A stretch of DNA of 20,400 bases from SIG588 sp045599305. Lineage in GTDB: Bacteria > Bacillota > Clostridia > Oscillospirales > Acutalibacteraceae. The stretch is from contig JAZRVU010000062.1 in the NCBI GenBank assembly GCA_045599305.1, positions 1 to 20,400 of the forward strand, read 5' to 3'. The notes under the pieces are model-generated. The model was given only the letters and a program-made list of their open reading frames with translations, was not told where the DNA came from and searched no databases. Made by a program: the position numbers and the translations under genes. Positions 1 to 6,878 of this stretch are shown here, in pieces (within the stretch, counting starts at the first letter, position 1; every line of letters begins with the position of its first letter).

Positions 1-14
1 CTGTAAGCTCCGAT

Positions 15-914
15 TTACGGTTCGTGCTTCTTGATGATATCCGAAACGTCCTGCAGGGAGATGAACGCGGTCTCGTCGATCTCATGTACCGTCTGCCGCA
101 ATTTGTTGATCTGGAAATGGTTGATGATGAAATAGACGATCTCTTTTTCCTCTTTGGAATAGCCGCCCACGGCGTTGACGATGGTGCCGCTTGCTTTGAA
201 CTTTTCGGACAGTGCGCTGGCGATCTCGTCCGCTTTGGTCGTGATGATCATGGCGCATTTCGATCTGTCAAATCCTTCTACGATATAATCCACCGTTCTC
301 GAGCCGACGTAATAGGTGACGATCGAATACAGCGGCAGGATCCAGCTGTGTATCACGATGCCGCAGACGATGTACAAAAGGGTGTTGAACAGCAGGACGA
401 ATGTGCCGATGGAAATGCCCAACTTCTTCGCAAACACCACCGACAGTATGTCAACGCCGTCGATGGCACCACCGAAACGGATCGTCATGCCGCTGCCGAT
501 CCCGGATATCAGGCCGCCGAAAATGGCGCACAGCAGCAGATCCGAGCCGGCCAGGGGAGAGATGAACGACACGTCGATCGGCAGTACGTTCATGATCAGA
601 TAGGACATGAATGAATAGACGCCCACGGCAAAGATCGAGTAACAGGTAAAGGGGAAGCCCTGCTGCTTCAATCCGAATATGAAAACCGGGATATTCAGCA
701 AAAGCAGGAATATCGAAAGTGTCAGATAGGGCGGCGTGACCTGATCCAGAAGCATGGACAGGCCGGAGATCCCGCTGTCGTATAATTTCACGGGGAACAG
801 AAAGACCGTAACACCGAACGCGTTGACGGTGCCGGCTATGGTAAGCATAATGAAAGCGCGTAAGCTCAGCTTTTTCAGTTCGCTTTTCACTGTATCGGCT
901 GCGGATCGTTTCAT
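15..914 (-). CDS. YitT family membrane protein (DUF161 plus DUF2179)
   Basis: The 299-residue product is an integral membrane protein of the YitT family. Hydrophobic segments fill roughly residues 18-210, and a soluble C-terminal DUF2179-like domain covers about 215-295, where a GFDRSKCAMIITTK stretch and a VNAVGGYSKEEKEIVYF stretch match the family pattern. The family is widespread in Bacillota, often in several copies, and its transport or sensing role is not firmly established. The ATG at 914 is preceded by a weak GAGGG ribosome site. It lies 79 bases downstream of the second permease gene, on the same strand, with only a weak hairpin between them, so it may be read from the nucleoside transporter operon. 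A weak promoter-like pair (CTGCCA, 17 bases, TATTCT on the minus strand) also exists in that gap. Family assignment is firm; function is unknown. Confidence 0.9.
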   Translation of the reverse strand: MKRSAADTVKSELKKLSLRAFIMLTIAGTVNAFGVTVFLFPVKLYDSGISGLSMLLDQVTPPYLTLSIFLLLLNIPVFIFGLKQQGFPFTCYSIFAVGVYSFMSYLIMNVLPIDVSFISPLAGSDLLLCAIFGGLISGIGSGMTIRFGGAIDGVDILSVVFAKKLGISIGTFVLLFNTLLYIVCGIVIHSWILPLYSIVTYYVGSRTVDYIVEGFDRSKCAMIITTKADEIASALSEKFKASGTIVNAVGGYSKEEKEIVYFIINHFQINKLRQTVHEIDETAFISLQDVSDIIKKHEP

Positions 915-949
915 ATCTTTATGCCCTCGATCAACCGTTATGTATTTGT

Positions 950-977
950 GCCCGCACAGAGAATATCATTTGCGGGC
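950..977 (-). other. Weak hairpin between permease gene and yitT-like gene
   Basis: Seven-base arms (GCCCGCA and TGCGGGC) are separated by 14 bases. There is no U-tract after the stem, so it is not a convincing intrinsic terminator. It could reduce readthrough or mark an mRNA processing point. Confidence 0.3.
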
Positions 978-993
978 GCTTTTGGCAGGCAGG

Positions 994-1950
994 TCAGCGG
1001 TCTTCGCGGAAATACGAGAGGCCAAGGTGGGCAGGCGGCTGATTTTCGCGGCGCTCACGCATGCTGATGACGATCAGCACCAAAATGGTGACCACATACG
1101 GCAGCATTTTGACCAGCGCCTTGTTGCTGAAGCTGATGCCGGTCATGTAACTGCTGGCGATGTAGAGCACGCCGAACACGATGGAGCCGAGGATGCCGAG
1201 ATTGGGCTTCCACAGCGTGAAAATGACCAGGGCGATGGCCAGCCAGCCGATGGCGTCGATGGTGTATTCCCAGTTGCCGTTGAGGTTATCCATGATGTAG
1301 CACAGGCCGCCCAGACCGGCAATGCCGCTGCCGATGCAGGTGAAGGTGTACTTATACAGGCTGACGTTGATGCCGGCCGCGTCTGCGGTGGCGGGGTTTT
1401 CGCCCACGGCGCGCAGATTCAGTCCCACACGCGTGTGGCTCAGCACATAGGAGGAGACGAGCGCGATGGCGATGGCGAGATAGACCAGTGCGCCGTAGGA
1501 GAAGAACAGCCGCCCGATCTCACCGAAGGAATCGGCAAAGGGGAGGGAGGCGGTGAAATACTTGCTCGTCCGGGCATAGGAGGTGGCGTTCAGATGAGCC
1601 ACCATATAGTTGGAAATGCCGGTGCCCAGTGTGGTGAGCGCCAGACCGGTCACGTTCTGGTTGGCGCGCAGCGTGACGGTGAGGAAGCAGTAGAGCAGCC
1701 CGATCAGGGCGCTGCCGAGGAAGGAGAAAATGATAGGCAGCAGCACGCACAAAAACGGACTGGCTTTGTCCATCCCGCCTGCGAGGGTGGTGTAGACCGA
1801 CGCTGTCATGCAGCCGCAGGCGGCGCCCACGCACATGATGCCGGGGATACCGAGGTTCAGGTGGCCGGACTTTTCGGTGAGCGTTTCACCGGTGGAACCG
1901 AACAGGAAAGACATACCGATGCGAATGGCGCTGATCAGAAACGAGATCAT
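994..1950 (-). CDS. BMP-type nucleoside ABC transporter, permease 2 (NupQ/YufQ-like)
   Basis: The 318-residue protein is a multi-spanning inner membrane permease of the branched-chain/BMP type (BPD_transp_2). Recognisable stretches are the N-terminal GETLTEKSGHLNLGIPG motif, VTGLALTTLGTGISNY near the middle, and the coupling region LRAVGENPATADAAGINV near residue 195. These match the second permease of B. subtilis nupNOPQ-type systems, which import nucleosides such as guanosine. It starts two bases after the stop of permease 1 and completes the transporter set: lipoprotein, ATPase, permease 1, permease 2. The C-terminal tail is charged and probably cytoplasmic. Family and pairing are clear; substrate is inferred from the operon and the purine riboswitch upstream. 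Confidence 0.92.
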   Translation of the reverse strand: MISFLISAIRIGMSFLFGSTGETLTEKSGHLNLGIPGIMCVGAACGCMTASVYTTLAGGMDKASPFLCVLLPIIFSFLGSALIGLLYCFLTVTLRANQNVTGLALTTLGTGISNYMVAHLNATSYARTSKYFTASLPFADSFGEIGRLFFSYGALVYLAIAIALVSSYVLSHTRVGLNLRAVGENPATADAAGINVSLYKYTFTCIGSGIAGLGGLCYIMDNLNGNWEYTIDAIGWLAIALVIFTLWKPNLGILGSIVFGVLYIASSYMTGISFSNKALVKMLPYVVTILVLIVISMRERRENQPPAHLGLSYFREDR

Positions 1951-1952
1951 GT

Positions 1953-3047
1953 TCAGTTGCCCCCTTTCGCCGCTTTGCTGCGGAAGACCACACGGTAGTT
2001 GATGAAGAACTCGCAGCCGATGATGAAGAGCAGGATCACCGCGGTGATGATGCCCGAAATGGAATCGTTGATGCCGAAATCGGTGGACACCTGCTTGGAG
2101 CCGACCTGCAGGAAGATGATGAGGAAGGAGGTGAGCACCATGATGAACGGATCGAATTTGCCGAGCCAGGACACCATGATGGCGGTAAAGCCCTGCCCGC
2201 CGACCGTGCTGGTGCTGATGGAGTGGTCGGTGCCGCCGACAAGGATGAGGCCGGCGATGCCGCAGATGGCACCCGAAAGCGCCATGGTGCGGATAATGAC
2301 GCGGCGCACATTGATGCCGATGTAGCGGGCGGTGTTTTCGCTTTCGCCCACCACGGCGATCTCATAGCCGTGCTTGCTGAAGCGCAGATACACATAGAGC
2401 GCCACGGTGAGGATCGCCACCACGATGATGTTCAGCAGCCAGTCGTTGCTGAGCGTGGGCAGGCCGTATTCCGACATCGGCGGCAGTGTGCCCGAACCGC
2501 TGGTGACCCAAATGTTGATGAAGAAGAGCACCAACTGGGTGGCTACATAGTTCATCATCAGGGTGAACAGCGTTTCGTTGGTGTTGAAGCGTGCCTTGAA
2601 AAGGGCGGGGAGCAGTGCCCACACGATACCGGCCAGTATGGCCGCCGCCGCCATGCAGACATAGAGCAACGGGTTGGAGATCTTGCCGCCGAGATAGAAC
2701 ATGCACGCGGCGGTGGCAAGGCCGCCCACCAGCACCTGTCCTTCGGCGCCGATGTTCCAGAAGCGCATTTTGAAGGCGGGGGTCACCGCCAGGGAGATGC
2801 ACAGCAGGATGGCCAGCTTGTAAAACAGCAGCCAGATGCGGCGTTTGGTGCCGAAGGCACCGTCGATCATGGAACCGTAAAACTCAAAGGGATTGATGTT
2901 GCCGAGGATCAGCACCAGTATGCCGCACACGAGCAGTGCCAGCAGGATGGCGATCACGCGGATCAGGATCGCCTTGGTCATGGAGAGGTCGCCGCGCTTC
3001 ACAATGTGGAAAAGCGGCTCCCGCACGGACTTTTCATGGTTTTTCAC
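1953..3047 (-). CDS. BMP-type nucleoside ABC transporter, permease 1 (NupP/YufP-like)
   Basis: The 364-residue protein is the first permease of the pair. A cytoplasmic N-terminus of about 25 residues is followed by about eight to ten hydrophobic segments. Family stretches include RFWNIGAEGQVLVGGLATA near residue 95 and the coupling loop YEIAVVGESENTARYIGINV near 225. The start is a GTG at 3047, whose codon overlaps the ATPase stop (GTGA). An AGGAGGT ribosome site seven bases upstream supports it. An internal ATG at codon 23 has no comparable ribosome site. Overlap with the ATPase gene implies translational coupling and matched subunit amounts. Confidence 0.92.
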   Translation of the reverse strand: MKNHEKSVREPLFHIVKRGDLSMTKAILIRVIAILLALLVCGILVLILGNINPFEFYGSMIDGAFGTKRRIWLLFYKLAILLCISLAVTPAFKMRFWNIGAEGQVLVGGLATAACMFYLGGKISNPLLYVCMAAAAILAGIVWALLPALFKARFNTNETLFTLMMNYVATQLVLFFINIWVTSGSGTLPPMSEYGLPTLSNDWLLNIIVVAILTVALYVYLRFSKHGYEIAVVGESENTARYIGINVRRVIIRTMALSGAICGIAGLILVGGTDHSISTSTVGGQGFTAIMVSWLGKFDPFIMVLTSFLIIFLQVGSKQVSTDFGINDSISGIITAVILLFIIGCEFFINYRVVFRSKAAKGGN

Positions 3048-4582
3048 GCCGACGCACCTCCTTCTGCAGCATTGGTCTTGGTCATCAGCAGACCGACCTC
3101 TTCTTTGGTCGTGGTGCGGCCGTCCACAATGCCGGTCACCCGGCCGGAGCCGATGACGAGGATGCGGTCACACAGTTCCAGCAGCACGTCGAGGTCTTCG
3201 CCCACGAAGATGACGGCGACGCCCTTCTGCTTTTGCTCGTTGAGCAGGTTATAGATCATGTAAGAGGAGTTGATATCCAAACCGCGCACGGGGTAGGCGG
3301 CCATCAGCACGGTGGGCGCCGCCGCGATCTCACGGCCGACCAGCACCTTCTGCACATTACCGCCGGAAAGACGGCGCACCGGGGTGGAGGTGCCGGGAGT
3401 GACGACCTCGAGCTGCTCAATGATCTTTTCGGCCAGCGTCTTGGGAGACTGCCGCTCCACGAAAACCGAGCGGCCCTTGCGGTAACTGCGCAGCATCATG
3501 TTGTCCACGATGTCCATATTGCCGACCAGACCCATGCCCAGACGGTCCTCCGGCACAAAGGAGAGACGCACGCCCAGCTCGCGGATCTGCAGCGGCGTTT
3601 TGTCCCGCAGATTTTCCAGTTCACCGGAGGCGGGATCGAGGTACTCGATCTCACCGGACTGCACGTGCTGCAGACCGGCGATCGCCTCCAGCAGTTCGCG
3701 CTGGCCGCTGCCGGCGATACCGGCAATGCCCAGTATCTCGCCGGAACGGGCGGTGAAGGTCACATCGTCCAGCAGCTTGACGCCCTCGCGGCTCACGCAC
3801 TCCAGATCGCGGATGATCAGGCGATCCTGCGGGTCGACGGGCTCGGTGCGGTCGATGTTCAGTTCCACCTTTTTGCCCACCATCATCTCGGTGAGTTCGG
3901 CCTCGTTGGTGTCGGCCGTGTCGACGGTGCCGATGTATTCGCCCTTACGCAGCACGGAGACCTTGTCGGAAAGGGAGAGCACCTCGTGCAGCTTGTGGGT
4001 GATGATGACGATGGCCTTGCCGTCGTCGCGCATACGGCGCAGCACGGCAAAGAGCTTCTGTGTCTCCTGCGGGGTCAACACGGCGGTCGGCTCGTCCAGA
4101 ATGAGGATATCGGCACCGCGGTAGAGCACCTTGATGATCTCCACCGTCTGCTTTTCCGAGACAGACATATCATAGACCTTTTTCATCGGGTCGATCTCGA
4201 AGCCGTATTGCTCGCTGATCTCCTTGATGCGCTGGGCAGAGCGCTTGACGTTGTATTTTTCGTCCTTCAGACCCAGCACGATGTTTTCGGCCGCGGAGAA
4301 GACATCCACCAGTTTGAAATGCTGATGGATCATACCGATCTTATAGTTGAATGCATCCTTCGGGGAGCGGATGGAGACCTCTTCGCCGTTGATGAAAATT
4401 TCACCGGAATCGGGGAAATAGATGCCGGCGATCATGTTCATCAGTGTGGTCTTACCGCTGCCGTTTTCGCCCAGAACGGAAAGGATCTCACCCTTGTTGA
4501 TGCGCAGGGACACGTTTTTGTTGGCCGTGATCCTGCCGAACGTTTTGGTGATGTTCCTCAGTTCGATTGCCGCTTGTTCCAT
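3044..4582 (-). CDS. BMP-type nucleoside ABC transporter, double ATPase subunit (NupO/YufO-like)
   Basis: The 512-residue protein carries two fused nucleotide-binding domains, like RbsA and YufO. Domain one (about 5-250) has Walker A GENGSGKT at 38-45, a variant signature MSVSEKQ at 138-144, Walker B ILILDEP at 158-164 and an ITHKL switch histidine. Domain two (about 265-500) has a degenerate Walker A (GIAGSGQRE), a good LSGGNVQK signature, and a Walker B region VLMAAYPVRGLD that lacks the catalytic glutamate, as is usual for the second site in this family. The ATG at 4582 is chosen because AGGAGG lies six bases upstream; an in-frame ATG 20 codons earlier falls in the intergenic inverted repeat. 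It energises the two permeases encoded just downstream. Confidence 0.94.
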   Translation of the reverse strand: MEQAAIELRNITKTFGRITANKNVSLRINKGEILSVLGENGSGKTTLMNMIAGIYFPDSGEIFINGEEVSIRSPKDAFNYKIGMIHQHFKLVDVFSAAENIVLGLKDEKYNVKRSAQRIKEISEQYGFEIDPMKKVYDMSVSEKQTVEIIKVLYRGADILILDEPTAVLTPQETQKLFAVLRRMRDDGKAIVIITHKLHEVLSLSDKVSVLRKGEYIGTVDTADTNEAELTEMMVGKKVELNIDRTEPVDPQDRLIIRDLECVSREGVKLLDDVTFTARSGEILGIAGIAGSGQRELLEAIAGLQHVQSGEIEYLDPASGELENLRDKTPLQIRELGVRLSFVPEDRLGMGLVGNMDIVDNMMLRSYRKGRSVFVERQSPKTLAEKIIEQLEVVTPGTSTPVRRLSGGNVQKVLVGREIAAAPTVLMAAYPVRGLDINSSYMIYNLLNEQKQKGVAVIFVGEDLDVLLELCDRILVIGSGRVTGIVDGRTTTKEEVGLLMTKTNAAEGGASA

Positions 4583-4596
4583 AGGAGACCTCCTGT

Positions 4597-4655
4597 CATA
4601 ATTTTCAAAGCCGCCATACGGTGGGGCACACCGTATGGCCATTTTCAGAATTATG
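4597..4655. repeat. Long imperfect inverted repeat ahead of the ATPase gene
   Basis: Two arms of about 27 bases (4597-4623 and 4629-4655) are separated by five bases. The inner ten pairs are perfect: CCATACGGTG at 4614-4623 and CACCGTATGG at 4629-4638. The outer part pairs imperfectly but again ends in CATAATT and AATTATG. A further copy of ACACCGTATGG lies at 4702-4712, beyond the terminator and just after the lipoprotein stop codon. In RNA, the arm nearest the ATPase gene could pair with either partner. It may stabilise processed lipoprotein mRNA or affect readthrough. Confidence 0.7.
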
Positions 4656-4660
4656 AGTCA

Positions 4661-4699
4661 CAAAAAAGCGTATAAGGCGGAGCGACCCCGCTCCGCCTT
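4661..4699 (-). terminator. Intrinsic terminator after the BMP lipoprotein gene
   Basis: On the minus strand an 11-bp stem (arms 4674-4684 and 4689-4699, GC-rich with a four-base loop) is followed, six bases later, by six U residues (4662-4667). It sits between the lipoprotein gene and the ATPase gene. A leaky terminator here would give more binding protein than membrane components, a common arrangement in ABC operons. The gap between stem and U-tract suggests partial strength. Confidence 0.75.
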
Positions 4700-4717
4700 G
4701 TACACCGTATGGTAAAA

Positions 4718-5938
4718 TCAGTTGGCAACGTCCAGACGGGTGATGCCGTCGATCTCGAGATCGAAATAGGGAGCCGAGCGCTTCTCGGACTCGTGGAAGT
4801 AACCGTCGGCAATGGCCTCGGTCTCGCCCACAAAGTCACCGGCATCGTCGACGTCGGCCAGGTAGCTGGAGACAGCCTCGCCGTTCACGGTGAAGGTGGC
4901 GGTATCGAACACGTGCAGGGTACCGGCCTTCAGTTCGGCCATAGCCTTGTCGATGGCTTCCTGGGTGCCGGGGGCAGCGATGTCCTCGTTCAGGTCGGCC
5001 AGCACGACGGAGCCGGTGCTCAGAGTGCCGCACCAATCGGTATCAATGGCTTTGCCGTCCTTGACGCAGTTGATCATATACTCGAAATAGGGAGCCCAGT
5101 TGATGCGGGAGGCAATGAGGAAGGTGTTCGGGCAGGTCTCGATGGTGGTGCCGTTATAGAACACGTTCGGGATGCCGCGCGCTTCGCAGGAGGAAGGAGC
5201 GCCCATGGAGTCGGCATGCTGGCTGATGAGCTTGCAGCCCTTGTCCATCAGGGAGTTGGCCACGTCGCGCTCACCGTCCACAGTGTACCAGGAGTTGGTG
5301 AAGTCGACCAGCATGGTAGCGGAGGGGCAGACAGAGCGGGCGCCCAGGAAGAAGGAGGTGTAACCGGATTTCACTTCGGCATAGGGGAAGGCGCCGACAT
5401 AACCGATGACAGCTTCTTCAGCGGTGAAGTCGCCGTTCTCGATCATCTGGTTGAGCTTCATACCGGCAGCGATACCGGCGAGGTAACGGCCTTCATAGAT
5501 GGAGGCGAACGCATTGTGATAGTTGTCGAGGCCTTCGGTGTGAGCCTTCACGCCGGTGGCGTGGCAGAACTGCACATCCTTGAATTCCTTGGCAGCCTTG
5601 ATCATCCATTCCTCGTGACCGAAGGAGTCGGCGAAGATGACGGTGCAGCCCTGATCGACCAGGTCGGCCGCGGCATCGTAGCAGGCTTTGCCTTCCTCAA
5701 CGGGGTACTTCATGATGATCTGATCGTCGCTCAGGCCGAGATTCTTCTGGGCTTCGCGGGCGCCGTTCATAAAGTTGAGGTCATAGGTGGATTTGTCGTC
5801 GTGCAGGAAGATGTAACCGACCTTCAGGGGCTTGTCGGTCTTGTTGCCGCCGTTGTCACCGTTGTTAGCAGTGCCGGAGCAGGCAGCCAGCGCGAATACC
5901 ATCGCGAGGACGAGGAGTGCGCAGAGAAGCTTTTTCAT
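4718..5938 (-). CDS. BMP family ABC transporter substrate-binding lipoprotein
   Basis: The 406-residue protein starts with a lipoprotein signal peptide: positive start, hydrophobic core, and lipobox LAAC with the modified cysteine at residue 20. A short Ser/Gly/Asn linker follows, then a BMP (PF02608-type) periplasmic-binding fold beginning LKVGYIFLHDDKSTYDLNF. VEEGKACYDAAADLVDQG and CHATGVKAHTEGLDNY are further family-like stretches. It would sit on the outer face of the membrane and deliver ligand to the permeases encoded downstream. Characterised relatives bind purine nucleosides; the ligand is not readable here, but the purine riboswitch and xpt upstream favour a purine. The ATG at 5938 has a GGAGGGA site nine bases upstream, and the longer open frame upstream overlaps xpt and is rejected. 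Confidence 0.93.
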   Translation of the reverse strand: MKKLLCALLVLAMVFALAACSGTANNGDNGGNKTDKPLKVGYIFLHDDKSTYDLNFMNGAREAQKNLGLSDDQIIMKYPVEEGKACYDAAADLVDQGCTVIFADSFGHEEWMIKAAKEFKDVQFCHATGVKAHTEGLDNYHNAFASIYEGRYLAGIAAGMKLNQMIENGDFTAEEAVIGYVGAFPYAEVKSGYTSFFLGARSVCPSATMLVDFTNSWYTVDGERDVANSLMDKGCKLISQHADSMGAPSSCEARGIPNVFYNGTTIETCPNTFLIASRINWAPYFEYMINCVKDGKAIDTDWCGTLSTGSVVLADLNEDIAAPGTQEAIDKAMAELKAGTLHVFDTATFTVNGEAVSSYLADVDDAGDFVGETEAIADGYFHESEKRSAPYFDLEIDGITRLDVAN

Positions 5939-5952
5939 GATGATAGTCCCTC

Positions 5953-5985
5953 CAAAAAAATTTTTTATGTAAATAAAATTTACAT
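5953..5985 (-). other. AT-only hairpin between xpt and the lipoprotein gene
   Basis: ATGTAAAT (5967-5974) and ATTTACAT (5978-5985) form a perfect 8-bp inverted repeat with a three-base spacer. On the transcribed strand it is followed by six A and seven T. It resembles a very weak intrinsic terminator, a processing site, or a feature that keeps the downstream GGAGGG ribosome site open. Confidence 0.4.
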
Positions 5986-5990
5986 CTGCA

Positions 5991-6563
5991 TTAGTGGCGG
6001 AAAACGATATGGCCGCCTTCCATGCTTTCCACGATGGCCAGCGATTCGACCCGCAGACCGGAAGCGCGCAGCGCGGCACCGCCGGACTGGAATCCTTTTT
6101 CCACGGCAATGGCCGCCCCCACCGGCACGGCGCCTGCCTGACGGATGAGCGAGAGCAGACCGTTGACGGCTTCGCCGCTGGCCAGAAAATCATCCACGAT
6201 CAGCACGCGGTCGCCCGCCGGAAGATAGTCCTTCGGCACTGCGACCTCGTAATCGGTATTGTGCGTATACGAATGGACGGGCGCGGTATAGGTTTCGCCG
6301 GAGACATTGCTGGTGCGGTGCTTTTTGCCGAATACCATCGGGACGTGCAGTTCCATTGCCGCCGAAATGGCCAAAGCGATACCGGAGGCCTCGACCGTGA
6401 GTACCTTGGTGACACCGCATCCTTCAAAAAGGCGGGCGATCTCCCGGCCCATTTCACGCATCAGGTCGGAATCCATTTGGTGATTCAAAAAAGAGCCGAC
6501 CTTCAGCACATCTCCGGGGAGGACCTGTCCTTCTTTCAGGATCATTTCCTCAAGGATTTTCAT
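5991..6563 (-). CDS. xpt: Xanthine phosphoribosyltransferase
   Basis: The 190-residue cytosolic enzyme transfers the phosphoribosyl group of PRPP to xanthine, giving XMP for purine salvage. The PRPP-binding motif VLIVDDFLASG lies at residues 120-130, after a typical N-terminus MKILEEMILKEGQVLPGDVL and a VEASGIALA segment near 58. Length and layout match B. subtilis Xpt. The ATG at 6563 is preceded by GGAAGGAG. The gene lies directly behind a purine riboswitch with a terminator, as in B. subtilis xpt-pbuX, and 52 bases before the substrate-binding lipoprotein gene. Here the usual xanthine permease is replaced by an ABC-type uptake system. Confidence in the family is high; some relatives also use hypoxanthine or guanine. 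Confidence 0.96.
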   Translation of the reverse strand: MKILEEMILKEGQVLPGDVLKVGSFLNHQMDSDLMREMGREIARLFEGCGVTKVLTVEASGIALAISAAMELHVPMVFGKKHRTSNVSGETYTAPVHSYTHNTDYEVAVPKDYLPAGDRVLIVDDFLASGEAVNGLLSLIRQAGAVPVGAAIAVEKGFQSGGAALRASGLRVESLAIVESMEGGHIVFRH

Positions 6564-6581
6564 CGGGATCCGACTCCTTCC

Positions 6582-6623
6582 AAAAAAATGAAAATGGCAG
6601 ACGGACAAGTGCGTCCGTCTGCC
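6582..6623 (-). terminator. Riboswitch-controlled intrinsic terminator of xpt
   Basis: A perfect 11-bp stem (arms 6596-6606 and 6613-6623, GGCAGACGGAC and its complement, loop of six) is followed on the minus strand by ATTTTCATTTTTTT. It lies between the aptamer and the xpt ribosome site. Its 5' arm can instead pair with the 5' P1 strand and the bases just before it (6719-6730), which gives an antiterminator. Confidence 0.88.
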
Positions 6624-6642
6624 AATAATACGTTTACTCCAA

Positions 6643-6725
6643 GCCAATAGTCGTGACTTGCGGCGTCACGGTAGAAACATTTGGGCCGTACAAAAAGAAA
6701 TTTGTAAATTCAAACCTATACTGGC
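6643..6725 (-). ncRNA. Purine riboswitch aptamer with extended P2
   Basis: Read on the minus strand. P1 is GCCAGTA (6725-6719) with TATTGGC (6649-6643), seven pairs. J2/3 is the canonical TTTCTACC (6677-6670). P3 is CGTGAC with GTCACG, loop GCCGCAA (6664-6658). J3/1 is GACTAT, with the ligand-pairing pyrimidine a C (6650), so guanine, xanthine or hypoxanthine is expected rather than adenine. P2 is GTTTG (6715-6711) with CAAAT (6683-6679). Unlike the usual seven-base L2, P2 encloses 27 bases that include a second hairpin, TACAAA (6706-6701) with TTTGTA (6694-6689). The segment CGGC (6688-6685) is fully complementary to GCCG of L3. The core supports the class; the loop architecture is unusual. 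Confidence 0.9.
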
Positions 6726-6750
6726 AACGGTATATTCAATTTATGAGCAA

Positions 6751-6779
6751 AGTCTATCACAAAATTCTCCAAATGTCAA
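6751..6779 (-). promoter_or_regulatory. Sigma-A-type promoter of the xpt/ABC operon
   Basis: On the minus strand a perfect TTGACA (6779-6774), a 17-base spacer and TAGACT (6756-6751) are present. Transcription would begin near 6744, about 20 bases before the P1 helix of the riboswitch, which fits an attenuated leader. The remaining bases up to the next gene (6780-6878) show no gene and no clear terminator. Confidence 0.75.
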
Positions 6780-6878
6780 CCGATTCCGACACGGTTTTCA
6801 CAACTTTGGAACACTTGACAAAATGTGCGGAACAGGATGGGGCGATTTGTAGTATTTTGCGAACCCTGCCGAAAGGTG

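Noticed and set aside
2936..4675. A 579-codon open frame on the plus strand
   Set aside because: It lies antisense to the ABC ATPase and permease genes, has a composition full of His, Asp, Gln and Ala, no family motifs and no ribosome site. It is a shadow of high-GC coding DNA.
4597..4712. Repeats as ends of an insertion sequence or miniature mobile element
   Set aside because: There is no clear target duplication or transposase, and the sequence between the copies is an ordinary terminator. Only a genome-wide search could revive the idea.
4709..6148. A 479-codon open frame on the plus strand opposite the lipoprotein gene
   Set aside because: The opposite strand encodes a clear signal peptide, lipobox and BMP domain. 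The plus-strand frame has no recognisable domain and no start signals.
6812..6840. A TTGACA on the plus strand near 6815 as a promoter
   Set aside because: No suitable -10 box follows at normal spacing, and no plus-strand gene lies downstream before 8438.
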